A stretch of DNA of 64,000 bases from Streptomyces aurantiacus (GTDB taxonomy: Bacteria; Actinomycetota; Actinomycetes; Streptomycetales; Streptomycetaceae), in contig NZ_LIPP01000099.1 in assembly GCF_001418335.1 (NCBI RefSeq), forward strand, positions 1-64,000, given 5' to 3'. Shown here one piece after another: positions 29,208 through 37,638 of this stretch (positions are counted from its first letter, which is position 1; each line of letters opens with the position of its first letter). The notes under the pieces were generated by a model, which was not told the DNA's origin, made no database searches, and worked only from the letters and a program-made list of their open reading frames with translations. Both the position numbers and the translations under genes were made by a program.

Positions 29208-31151
29208 TCAGCCGGCGCAGCAGTGGTCCGTGCCGGCCGACGGGTCCGGGATGTCCATGGCCGGGTTGCGGTCGAAGAAGCCGTCGGGTTCGAAGACCAG
29301 CCGTACCCGGTCGACCGGCATGACCGGCCACTGCTCGGGCCGGGGGAAGTGATGGCTGCCCACGACCGGCCACAGCACCAGCTCGGCCCCGTCCAGCGAG
29401 CGGTCCTTGCGCTGCCAGACCTGTACGCCGTCCTCGCCGGGCTCCGCCTGGTTCGGGTACTGCCCCCCGACGTACTGTTCGGCGGGGTCGGAGACCGTGG
29501 CCCACAGGTGCTGGTGGACGAAGGGCGCACGGCGGGCCATCACCGACTCGGGTCGCGCGAACGGCCGGGTGGTGTTGGGCAGTTGCAGGCGGTACGCCGT
29601 CGGCTCGCCGTAGCGGTTCTGCCGCTGCGCGCTCTCCACCCGCCAGTGCCGGGACGTCGCCGGGTTCGTGCGGCGGGCGGCCCCCGACTCCGACAGCAGG
29701 GGTGTGCGCACCATGCGGACCGCGTTGCCGTACGGGTCGTGGCGCGGGTCGTCCTCCGCCTGGGCGTTCTCCTCCACCAGGCGGTTGAGCGGGCCGTCCA
29801 CCGCGGCGTCCAGGCGCAGGCCGAAGTAGTGCTGGTGCGTGGGTGTCTGGACGTTCGGCGAGACCACCCGGCCGTGCCGCACCTCCGCGCCCTCCTCGAT
29901 GCCGGAGGCGGACAGCATCCCGGTCAGCTTGATCTCCAGCTCGATCCTGCCGTCCTGGTAGAGCGACCAGTAGAAGCCGTAGTCGTAGTTGGCCACCGTC
30001 TGGAAGCTGGAGATGATCAGCCGCCGGGAGCGGCGCACCTCGCTCACCCCGCGGCGCAGGTCGTTGTGCTTCCAGAGGATGCCGTCGTCCTCCTCGTGCA
30101 GGCAGATCGCCTGGGAGACCTCCTCGGCGGCGCCGTCGCCCCCGAGGTAGGCCGCGTCGAAGTAGTGGATGACGCCCAGGCAGTCGCAGCCGAGCGCGAG
30201 CGAGTTGGTCAGCGGGCCGGCCCCGTACTCGCCCCAGTCGAAGAAGTTCTTGCGGAACTGCGTGGAGCTCGGGTCGAGGTAGGGGACGTACATCTCGTTG
30301 CAGGCGGCCCGCTTGAGCACCGAGCGCCCCAGGAAACCGAGGTCGTACAGGACCAGGCCCTCGCGGTGGGTGAAGCCGACGCGGAACTCCCAGCCCTGCC
30401 AGCTGACCCGGTGCCCGTCGACGGTGTAGCTGGGCCCCTCGGGCTGCACCACCTCCAGGGGCTTCAGCCCTTCGCGGTCCGGGCCGAACCCGCCGGCCGA
30501 CAGCGGTCCCGGCTCCTCGGAGACCGGGACGACGCCGTGGTCCTCGACCTCCAGCACCTCCATCGTCGCCATGTCGATGAGGGGGATGACGCCCTGCACG
30601 GGGCGCACATAGGCGTTGTCGTCCTCCTGGACGCGGTGCCAGACCGAACCCCAGGTGATCCTGCGGTCCTTGTACTTCTCCGGCACGAAGCCGCCGATGG
30701 ACTCGGCGTCGATCACCGTCAACGACACGTCGTGGATGCCCCGCCGGGCCAGCGCCTCGCGGAACAGCGGGCTCTCCCGGCACGCCCTGGCCGCCGCGCG
30801 GGCCTCCGTCGAGGTGATGCCCGGCCGTCGTATGTCCACCGGCCGCCACTCCAGGCAGCGCGGCTCGGCACCGAGCCGCACATCGATCTCCCAGGCGCCG
30901 GGCAGGTCGTGGTCCATCGCCACCAGGCCCACCCGCACCTCGCCCGCGGCGTGCAGACCGGCCATCACCTCGCGGGCGAAGTGCTCGTCGAGCACCGCGC
31001 CCCAGAACCTGGTCCGCTCCCCGAGCCGGCCGTCGGCGCGCGCCACGGCGACGGCGGCGTCGATCTCGGCGGGAGACAGCGGGTCGAGAGGGTGGGTGCG
31101 CGCACGCCGGGCGTGGACACGGGTGCTGACGCTTCCGGGCGGGTTGTGCAT
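29208..31151 (-). CDS. Copper-containing primary-amine oxidase
   Basis: A 647-residue copper amine oxidase that deaminates primary amines to aldehydes with H2O2 and ammonia. The cofactor motif N-Y-D-Y gives Tyr389 as precursor of topaquinone. Copper ligands are His439 and His441 (HQHYFGL) and a late His at 600 or 601 (GSHHFPRP). Length matches bacterial and yeast enzymes. There is no signal peptide, so it should be cytoplasmic as in Arthrobacter. ATG 31151 has GGAG nearby. It is transcribed away from the GntR gene, with a paired GGATCC dyad in the shared promoter. It would convert an amine freed by the imported compound's breakdown. Confidence 0.95.
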   Translation of the reverse strand: MHNPPGSVSTRVHARRARTHPLDPLSPAEIDAAVAVARADGRLGERTRFWGAVLDEHFAREVMAGLHAAGEVRVGLVAMDHDLPGAWEIDVRLGAEPRCLEWRPVDIRRPGITSTEARAAARACRESPLFREALARRGIHDVSLTVIDAESIGGFVPEKYKDRRITWGSVWHRVQEDDNAYVRPVQGVIPLIDMATMEVLEVEDHGVVPVSEEPGPLSAGGFGPDREGLKPLEVVQPEGPSYTVDGHRVSWQGWEFRVGFTHREGLVLYDLGFLGRSVLKRAACNEMYVPYLDPSSTQFRKNFFDWGEYGAGPLTNSLALGCDCLGVIHYFDAAYLGGDGAAEEVSQAICLHEEDDGILWKHNDLRRGVSEVRRSRRLIISSFQTVANYDYGFYWSLYQDGRIELEIKLTGMLSASGIEEGAEVRHGRVVSPNVQTPTHQHYFGLRLDAAVDGPLNRLVEENAQAEDDPRHDPYGNAVRMVRTPLLSESGAARRTNPATSRHWRVESAQRQNRYGEPTAYRLQLPNTTRPFARPESVMARRAPFVHQHLWATVSDPAEQYVGGQYPNQAEPGEDGVQVWQRKDRSLDGAELVLWPVVGSHHFPRPEQWPVMPVDRVRLVFEPDGFFDRNPAMDIPDPSAGTDHCCAG

Positions 31152-31184
31152 GGTTGTGCTCCGCTCATCTGCACGGATCGCGAG

Positions 31185-31236
31185 ATTTGGATCCTGCGAC
31201 CTCTAGAATGGATACATTGAGTTCATTGGATACATA
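31185..31236. promoter_or_regulatory. Divergent amine-oxidase/GntR operator region with three dyads
   Basis: Three GGAT-centred sites: ATTTGGATCCTG (centre 31191/92), AATGGATACATT (centre 31212/13) and CATTGGATACAT (centre 31230/31). The first two are again 21 bp apart. The region serves both the leftward amine-oxidase gene (ATG 31151) and the rightward GntR gene (ATG 31263), fitting autoregulation. Confidence 0.6.
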
Positions 31237-31262
31237 AGCTGTGCCGATCAGACGGAGACCTC

Positions 31263-31985
31263 ATGGACACCGCCCCGCTCCCCGACGCGGACTCGCCCGC
31301 CGGCAAGGGAAAGGCACTCGTCGACGACACCGCCGCCGCGATCCGCGCGCGCATCCTCTCCGGCGAGATCCCCATCGGGTCGCAGCTGCGCCAGGTCGAG
31401 CTCGCGGAGCTGCTCGGCGTCAGCCGCACCCCCGTGCGGGAGGCGCTGCGTCAGCTCCAGGCGGGCGGCCTCATCGAGGTACTGCCCAACCGAGGCGCCG
31501 TGGTCCGCGTCCCCGCCCCCTGGGAGGTCCGCGAGGCCTACGAGGTCCGCGCCGAACTCGAAGGGCTCACCTGCGTCCGGGCGGTCCGCGCGGTCACCCC
31601 CGACGTGCTGCGGGAGCTGCGCGAGGCCAACGAGACAGTACGCACGGTCAGCGGCGGTTCGCCGGCCGGCGAGGGCTCCTCGCCCTCCACCGCCGCGAAC
31701 GACTGCTTCCACACCCTGATCCACACCGTCGCGGGCAACAGGCGTCTGGCCCGTGCCATCAAGGACGTCAACGAGGCCTTCCCGCGCAACGTCTCCGCCC
31801 TCGTCCTCCAGGACAACCCCCGCCACCGCGAGGACAACATCCGTGAACACGAGCGGATCGTCGAGGCCCTCGCCGCCGAGGACGCGGAGCGGGCCCGCAG
31901 TGAGATGAAGGCCCATGTGATCAGCGCGGGCGAGCAGTTGGCCCGCTGGTACGAACAGCGGTCGGCCACCGTCTTCCGCGGCTGA
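31263..31985 (+). CDS. GntR-family regulator with FCD domain
   Basis: A 240-residue regulator. The N-terminal winged helix (about 20-85) carries ELLGVSRTPVREALRQL, the FadR-subfamily recognition helix. The C-terminal all-helical FCD effector domain has the metal/ligand pattern Asp and His residues in NDCFHTLIH and the late REHERIVEAL. Such proteins usually repress and release DNA on binding a carboxylate or amino-acid-like ligand. It sits between the amine-oxidase gene and the second enzyme operon. The GGATCC dyads at three promoters are the obvious candidate targets, close in form to TTGG/CCAA sites of related FCD regulators. Confidence 0.93.
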   Translation: MDTAPLPDADSPAGKGKALVDDTAAAIRARILSGEIPIGSQLRQVELAELLGVSRTPVREALRQLQAGGLIEVLPNRGAVVRVPAPWEVREAYEVRAELEGLTCVRAVRAVTPDVLRELREANETVRTVSGGSPAGEGSSPSTAANDCFHTLIHTVAGNRRLARAIKDVNEAFPRNVSALVLQDNPRHREDNIREHERIVEALAAEDAERARSEMKAHVISAGEQLARWYEQRSATVFRG

Positions 31986-32011
31986 CCGGCCGTTGGGCCG
32001 GGCGCCGGGGG

Positions 32012-34516
32012 TCATCGCGCGGCTCCCGGGCCGGGCCGGGCGGTGATGCCCATCGCGTCCGGGGACAGGAAGTCCAGGTCCGCCCGTTCCTTGCCCTCCG
32101 CCAGATCCGCGAGCGCGGCGCCCAGCGCGGGCCCGAACTTGAAGCCGTGGCCGGAACAGGCCGCCGCCGTCAACACCCTGTCCTCGCCCGGCAGTCGGCC
32201 GACGGCGAACCGGTTGTTCGGCGCCATCGTGTAGCGGCAGGTGATCGTCTCCTCGACCGGCCCGTCGGCCGCCGGAAGGAACCGCGAGGCCAGACCGAGG
32301 AGCCGGTCCCGCTCGGCTTCGGTGACCGGTCCTGCGGGCACCGACGGGTCCTCCGGCGGCCCGTGGTCCAGGCCGATCTTGACGCCGGCTCCGCCGAAGG
32401 CCGGGATGCCGTACAGCAGGCCGACGTCCGGGACGTCGACGGAGAACGCGCCCAGCAGCGGCGGCTCCAGCAGGTGGCGCCGCGAGGAGCCGAGGTGCAG
32501 GTTCACGATCCGCACCACGCTCAGCGACCGGGCGAAGGCGGGCAGCAGTTCGCCGGTCCAGGGGCCCGCGCACACGACCAGCCGGTCCGCGTGCAGGACG
32601 CCTTGCTCCGTGTCGACCCGTACGCCCTCGCCGTCCCGGCGCCAGCCGAGCACGGCGCAGCCGTCCCGCCGGTCCACGCCGTGCGCGCGGCCCAGCGCCG
32701 CCAGCGCGGTGAGTGTGGCATGGGCGTCGATGACACCGGCGGCCGGATCGTGGACCGCGGAGAAGCCCTCGCACAGGCGCAGCCCGGGGAAGAGTTCCGC
32801 GGCACGGACGTGGTCCACGGTCTCGCAGCCGGGGCCGCGCAGGGTGCCCGGTGTGTCCACCGCCCTGGCGTACAGGCCCCCGGTGGTCGTCACCAGCCGT
32901 TGCCCGGAGGCGGCTTCGAGGTCCTCCCAGGCGCCGTAGGCGGTGTCGACCAAGCCGTCCCAGACCTCGGCGGGATAGGCCCGCCGGATCATCCGCGTCC
33001 TGCCGTGCGAGGAGCCCTCGGTGTGACCGGCGGGGAACCGGTCGAGGTGGATCACGCTCGCGCCGCGGACCGCCAACTGCCAGGCGGCGGACGAGCCGTG
33101 GACACCGGCCCCGACGACGATCACATCGGCCCGGTCGCCGGCGGCCCCCGGAACAGGGGTGGTGCCGGTGCTGGTGCTGGTGCTGGTGCTGGTGCTGGTG
33201 CTGGTGCTGGTCGACGGGGTGCCGGACGTCGCCTCCCGCGCTCCCCGGCGGCGCCGTTCGCGTGCGGTCAGGGCGGCGATGAGCGCGTCCACGTCGTCCG
33301 CGCTGTTGTATACGTGCAGCGAGGCCCGGGCGACCCGGTCCAGGCCGCGCCTGCCCAGGTCCCACTGCCCGTGCGAGGCGGGAACGGTCGTCAGCCGGAA
33401 TCCGGTGGCCCGCAGGTCCCGTACGGTCCGGCGCGGGTCCTCGTCCTCGCGCAGGAACGTCACGATGCCCGAGGCCGCCGCCGCCGGATCGGTCCGACGG
33501 ATTCCCGGTACGTCCGCCAGCCCGGTCCGCAGCCGTTCCGCCAGGGCCGTCACGTGGTCGTGGATCAGCGGGACACCGAGGTCGAGTGCCTCGTCCAGGG
33601 CCGTGCCCAGGCCCAGCCGCAGCGCGTGGGAGGACTCCCACGTCTCGTAGCGCCGCGCCCCCGGCATCACCTCGTACCGGTAGGCCGCCGACCACTGCGC
33701 ACCGCGTACGTCCGGAGCGGCGGGCCTGGCCCGCGCCCGCAGCTCCGGACCGACGTACAGCAGGCCCGTACCCCGTGGCCCGCGCAGGAACTTGCGGCCG
33801 GTGGCGACGACGATGGCGCAGCGCATCTCCTCGACGTCGACCGGGAGTTGGCCGAGCGACTGCGTCGCGTCCAGCAGCAGCGGCACCCCCGCGCGGGCGG
33901 CCAGTGCGCCCACCTCGGCCACCGGCTCCACCAGCCCGGAGGACGTGGGGACATGAGCTGTCGTCACGAGTGCCGCGGGCTCGCGCAGGGCGATCTCCAG
34001 TGCGCCGAGGTCCACCTGCCCGCTCGCGTCGGCCGGCAGCACCTCAAGGACGATGCCGTGCGAGTCCCGCATCTCCAGCAGGTGCAGGGCGGAGCTGACA
34101 TAGGTGGAGGAAGAGGCCAGAACCCGGTCGCCCGCCTTGAGCCGCAGGGCTCCGAGCGCCCGCTGCCAGGCGCTGGAGGCGCTGTCCACCAGGGCGATGT
34201 CCTGCGGCGCGGCGCCGATCAGCCGGGCCGCCGAGTGGTACACCCGCTCCGTGCGGTCGGCCAGCGCCTCGGCCGCTTCGTAGCCGCCGAGCAGCGCCTC
34301 CAGGCGCAGGTGGTCGGTGACGGCGGCCAGCGTCGCCGTGCTGGGCAGCGCCGCCCCGGCGGCGTTCATGTGGTGGGCGTGGCGCATGCCGGGGGTGGCG
34401 GCGCGCAGTGCGGCGACATCCAGGGCAGGCCTGCCGGGCGCCGACGGGGGCACGGGAACCGCGGTCCTGTCGGTACTCGCGGTCGTGTCGGTACTCGCGG
34501 TCGTGTCGGTACTCAT
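32012..34516 (-). CDS. Fusion: PLP class-V aminotransferase/desulfurase + sarcosine-oxidase-like flavoenzyme
   Basis: A single 834-codon frame joins two enzymes. Residues about 30-425 form a class-V aminotransferase (NifS/kynureninase-like) with PLP Lys242 in TGRKFLRGPRGTG and DATQSLGQ. Residues about 464-834 form a monomeric-sarcosine-oxidase/N-methylamino-acid-oxidase domain: FAD motif GAGVHGSSAAW, a Cys equivalent to the covalent-flavin Cys at Cys760 (TCRYTMAPN), and SGHGFKFGPALG. Between them is a Ser-Thr repeat coded by seven GGTGCT hexamers. No stop codon or ribosome binding site separates the halves. The N-terminus carries three TTASTD repeats. The start is ATG in an ATGA overlap with the aldehyde dehydrogenase gene. 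A PLP step would feed directly into amine oxidation, or the reverse. Confidence 0.88.
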   Translation of the reverse strand: MSTDTTASTDTTASTDRTAVPVPPSAPGRPALDVAALRAATPGMRHAHHMNAAGAALPSTATLAAVTDHLRLEALLGGYEAAEALADRTERVYHSAARLIGAAPQDIALVDSASSAWQRALGALRLKAGDRVLASSSTYVSSALHLLEMRDSHGIVLEVLPADASGQVDLGALEIALREPAALVTTAHVPTSSGLVEPVAEVGALAARAGVPLLLDATQSLGQLPVDVEEMRCAIVVATGRKFLRGPRGTGLLYVGPELRARARPAAPDVRGAQWSAAYRYEVMPGARRYETWESSHALRLGLGTALDEALDLGVPLIHDHVTALAERLRTGLADVPGIRRTDPAAAASGIVTFLREDEDPRRTVRDLRATGFRLTTVPASHGQWDLGRRGLDRVARASLHVYNSADDVDALIAALTARERRRRGAREATSGTPSTSTSTSTSTSTSTSTGTTPVPGAAGDRADVIVVGAGVHGSSAAWQLAVRGASVIHLDRFPAGHTEGSSHGRTRMIRRAYPAEVWDGLVDTAYGAWEDLEAASGQRLVTTTGGLYARAVDTPGTLRGPGCETVDHVRAAELFPGLRLCEGFSAVHDPAAGVIDAHATLTALAALGRAHGVDRRDGCAVLGWRRDGEGVRVDTEQGVLHADRLVVCAGPWTGELLPAFARSLSVVRIVNLHLGSSRRHLLEPPLLGAFSVDVPDVGLLYGIPAFGGAGVKIGLDHGPPEDPSVPAGPVTEAERDRLLGLASRFLPAADGPVEETITCRYTMAPNNRFAVGRLPGEDRVLTAAACSGHGFKFGPALGAALADLAEGKERADLDFLSPDAMGITARPGPGAAR
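33167..33208. repeat. Hexanucleotide tandem repeat (GGTGCT)7
   Basis: Seven perfect GGTGCT units, with a GGTGCC variant before them. On the minus strand each encodes Ser-Thr, giving the linker between the PLP and FAD domains of the fusion protein. All units are in frame, so unit loss or gain changes only linker length. Confidence 0.92.
34461..34514. repeat. Three 18-bp direct repeats at the N-terminus of the fusion gene
   Basis: Three near-identical units of GCGGTCGTGTCGGTACTC (one C/G change in the first) encode repeated Thr-Thr-Ala-Ser-Thr-Asp right after the start codon. Confidence 0.9.
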
Positions 34517-35964
34517 AGTGCGACGACCACCGCCTTGCGCTCGCAGTAGGAGTACAGGGCGTCGTCGCCCAGGTCCCGGCCCAGGCCGGAGTCGCCGAGT
34601 CCACCGAAGGGCAGCGCCGGGTCGAAGATGTTGTAGGTGTTGATCCACACCGTTCCGGCGCGCAGCCGCGCTGCCGTGCGGTGGGCGCGGGAGAGGTCCC
34701 TGGTCCATACGCCGGCGGCGAGCCCGTAGGTGGTGTCGTTGGCGATGGCGACGGCTTCTTCGTCGTCCTCGAAGGCCATCACTCCCAGCACGGGGCCGAA
34801 GATCTCCTCGCGGGCGATCCGCATGCTGTTGGTGACGTCCGTGAACAGCGCCGGTTCGACGAAGTAGCCCGGCCGGTCCGGTATGTGGCCGCCGGTCACC
34901 AGTTTCGCGCCCTCGGCGACACCGGCCTCGACGTACGACAGGACCTGGGTGCGCTGTTCCTCGGAGACCAGCGGGCCGACGGTGATCCCGCCGTCCAGGC
35001 CGTTGCCGACGGGGACCTTGCGCACCGCGTCGGCCAGGCGTTCCTCCATCTCCGCGAGGACGGAGCGCTGGACCAGCAGCCTGCTGCCGGCCGTGCACAT
35101 CTGCCCGGAGTGGCCGAAGGCGGCCCGCACGGCGGTGGTGACGGCGGCGTCGAGGTCGGCGTCGGCGAAGACGATGTTGGGGCTCTTGCCGCCGAGCTCC
35201 AGGGTGAGGCGTTTGACGGTGGGAGCGGCGGCGCTCATCACCAGTTTGCCGACCTCGGTGGAGCCGGTGAAGGACACCTTGGCGACCCCCGGGTGCGCGG
35301 TGAGCGCGGCGCCCACCTCGCCGTCGCCGGTGAGTACGTTGAGCACTCCGGCCGGCAGTCCCGCCTCGGCGCACAGGGCGGCGACGCGGAGCATGGTCAG
35401 CGGGGTCTGTTCGGCGGGCTTGAGCACGACGGTGCAGCCCGCGGCGAGTGCGGGGGCCAGCTTGAAACAGCCGGTCATGATCGGGAAGTTCCACGGCAGG
35501 ATCAGCGCGGCCACCCCGACGGGTTCGGGCACCGTGTAGACGTGGTGTCCCGGATCCAGGGGCACGACCGTGCCGGTCAGCCGGGCGGGGGCGCCCGCGA
35601 AGTGGCGGAACGTCCTGGCGCTCATCGCGGTGTCGGCGCGCGAGCGTTCGACGGGTTTGCCGTTGTCCCGGGTCTCCAGCACCGCCAGTTCCTCGGCGTG
35701 CTCCTCGATCAGCTCGGCGATCCGGTGCAGCACCCGGCTCCGCTCGGCGACCGGCAGGCCGCGCCAGCGGCCGTCCTCGTGTGCCCGAGTGGCCGCGGCC
35801 ACGGCGTCGTCGACGTCCTGCGGCGTGGCCTGCGCGACCCGGCTCAGGACGGTCTCCGAGGCGGGGTCGAGGACGGGGAACGTCCGGCGGTCGCCGGGGG
35901 CGATCCACCGGCCGTCGACGAAGAAGGGCTCCAGCGGCGCGGGTTGGGCCTTGAACGTGGTCAT
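34513..35964 (-). CDS. NAD(P)-dependent aldehyde dehydrogenase
   Basis: A 483-residue aldehyde dehydrogenase. It shows the cofactor Lys in VVLKPAEQTP, general base Glu in TLELGGKSPN (about 256) and catalytic Cys290 in GQMCTAGSR. The closest pattern is gamma-aminobutyraldehyde/betaine-aldehyde dehydrogenase. It would oxidise the aldehyde made by the flavin or copper amine oxidases. ATG is preceded by GGAAG, and its stop overlaps the fusion-gene start as ATGA. Confidence 0.95.
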   Translation of the reverse strand: MTTFKAQPAPLEPFFVDGRWIAPGDRRTFPVLDPASETVLSRVAQATPQDVDDAVAAATRAHEDGRWRGLPVAERSRVLHRIAELIEEHAEELAVLETRDNGKPVERSRADTAMSARTFRHFAGAPARLTGTVVPLDPGHHVYTVPEPVGVAALILPWNFPIMTGCFKLAPALAAGCTVVLKPAEQTPLTMLRVAALCAEAGLPAGVLNVLTGDGEVGAALTAHPGVAKVSFTGSTEVGKLVMSAAAPTVKRLTLELGGKSPNIVFADADLDAAVTTAVRAAFGHSGQMCTAGSRLLVQRSVLAEMEERLADAVRKVPVGNGLDGGITVGPLVSEEQRTQVLSYVEAGVAEGAKLVTGGHIPDRPGYFVEPALFTDVTNSMRIAREEIFGPVLGVMAFEDDEEAVAIANDTTYGLAAGVWTRDLSRAHRTAARLRAGTVWINTYNIFDPALPFGGLGDSGLGRDLGDDALYSYCERKAVVVAL

Positions 35965-36057
35965 GGCGTCTTCCGTGAGGTGTGGGCCGGCCGCGGAGGG
36001 CCGGGGGCGGACTCCCGGGGTGCGGACTGCCGGGATGCGGACTGCCGGGGTGTGCGG

Positions 36058-37638
36058 TCAGACGAAGTCGAAGTACTCGCGCTGCTCCCAGTCCGAGACA
36101 TGCGCCAGGTAGCGCGCGAACTCCGCGCGTTTGATCGTGGTGAGCCAGGAGACGACGTCCCGGCCGAGCGCGTCGGCGAAGACCGGGTCCGCGTCGAGCG
36201 CGTCCAGCGCCTGGGCGAGCGAGCCGGGCAGGGCGCGGGCTCCGACGTCGTACGGGTCGGTGGTCGGCGGTCCCGGGTCGAGTCGCCGGGCCATCCCGTC
36301 CATCCCGCTGACCACCTGCGAGGCGATGTAGAGGTACGGGTTCGCCGCCGGCTCGCCGGATCTGTTCTCCAGCCGGGTGCCTCCCCCGCCCTGGGCGCCG
36401 ACGACCCGCACCATGGCGCCCTTGTTGTCGATGCCCCACACGACCCGGTCGGGAGCCAGCGACATCGGCAGGTACCGCTTGTAGCCGTTGACGGTGGGCG
36501 TGGTGAAGACGGTGGCGGCGGGCGCGTGTGCCAGCAGCCCGGCGAGGTAGTGCCGGCCCACCCGGGACAGCGTCTCCCCCGGCGCCGAGCCGGGCGCCGG
36601 GTCGAAGACGGCCTCGCCGGTGGCCCGGGAGCGCAGCGACTGGTGCAGGTGCCAGCCGCTCGACGCGGTCTCCGCCGTGGCGGGGCGGGACATGAACGTC
36701 GCGTGGTAGCCGTTCCGGTGGCAGATCTGCCGCACCGCCGCACGAGCCAGCAGCGCGTCGTCCGCGGCCTGCCCCGCGTCGCGCGCGTCCAGCGTCAGCT
36801 CCAGCTGGCTGGGCCCGAACTCCAACTCCAGGGAACGCAACGGCAGATCGAGTCCGGTGAGCCCGCGGTACAGCAGGCCCACCAGGTCGTCGAGCCGGTC
36901 CAGGCCCTCCTCGTGCAGCAGTTGCGCGCCGCTGGTGAGGGGCTCCACCTCCGGTGCCGGGCCGGGGGCGCCGGGCCGTCCGACGGCCACCGGCGCGGGC
37001 ACGCCCCCGGCGGGACGGTACACATGGAACTCCAGCTCCACACCGACCGTGAGGTCGTACCCCGTGTCCGCCAGGGCGGCCAGCCTGTCGCGCAGCAGAC
37101 CGCGCGAGCAGAACGCCGCCGGGGTGCCGTCGGGGTGGTAGAGGTCGCACAGGATCCAGCCGGTCCGATCGGCCCACGGCAGTACCCGGAACGTCGTCAT
37201 GTCGGGCACCAGGACGATGTCGCCGGCCCCGGCGAAGCGACCGCCGGTCAGCATCCCGCCGCCGCGCTCACCGCCAACCCCGCCGCCGGTCGCGCCGCCG
37301 GTGTCGCCGCCCGAGAAGACGGGGAAGACGGTCCGGCCGGAGGTGTCCTTCAGGAGCAGGGAGGACGGCGCGGTGACTCCCGAGCGCAGTGCGCCGGGTA
37401 CCGCCTCTCGCGTCAGCGTCTTGCCCCGCAGCACCCCGTGCTGGTCGGCGAAGGAGAACCGCACCCGTTCCAGGCCGAGTTCGTCGATCACCCGGCGGAC
37501 GTGCCCGGCGGCCACGTGCTGCCGCTCGTCCCACAGGCCGTGCCGCTCGACGAAGCCACCGGCTCCGGCGGAGGTCAGCGGGCGGGCGGCGGGTCCGTCA
37601 CCGCCCTGCGCCCGCGGCCGCTCGTCAGCGCTGCGCAT
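36058..37638 (-). CDS. Glutamine-synthetase-like gamma-glutamyl ligase
   Basis: A 526-residue protein of the GlnA/PuuA superfamily, joining the gamma-carboxyl of glutamate to an amine with ATP. Recognisable blocks: metal-site VGVELEFH, Glu of EFGPSQLELT, ATP-site SGWHLHQSL, NGYKRYLP, and RLENRSGEPAANPYLY with the substrate Arg. The insert GGDTGGATGGG near 110-125 is low complexity. It lacks the adenylylation-loop Tyr motif of housekeeping GlnA, which fits a catabolic gamma-glutamylamine synthetase such as PuuA, GlnA3 or GlnA4 of Streptomyces. The ATG lies inside the last 14 bases of the Rieske gene, with GGAGG upstream. Together with the oxidase, aldehyde dehydrogenase and GGT it resembles a Puu-type route. 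Confidence 0.9.
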   Translation of the reverse strand: MRSADERPRAQGGDGPAARPLTSAGAGGFVERHGLWDERQHVAAGHVRRVIDELGLERVRFSFADQHGVLRGKTLTREAVPGALRSGVTAPSSLLLKDTSGRTVFPVFSGGDTGGATGGGVGGERGGGMLTGGRFAGAGDIVLVPDMTTFRVLPWADRTGWILCDLYHPDGTPAAFCSRGLLRDRLAALADTGYDLTVGVELEFHVYRPAGGVPAPVAVGRPGAPGPAPEVEPLTSGAQLLHEEGLDRLDDLVGLLYRGLTGLDLPLRSLELEFGPSQLELTLDARDAGQAADDALLARAAVRQICHRNGYHATFMSRPATAETASSGWHLHQSLRSRATGEAVFDPAPGSAPGETLSRVGRHYLAGLLAHAPAATVFTTPTVNGYKRYLPMSLAPDRVVWGIDNKGAMVRVVGAQGGGGTRLENRSGEPAANPYLYIASQVVSGMDGMARRLDPGPPTTDPYDVGARALPGSLAQALDALDADPVFADALGRDVVSWLTTIKRAEFARYLAHVSDWEQREYFDFV

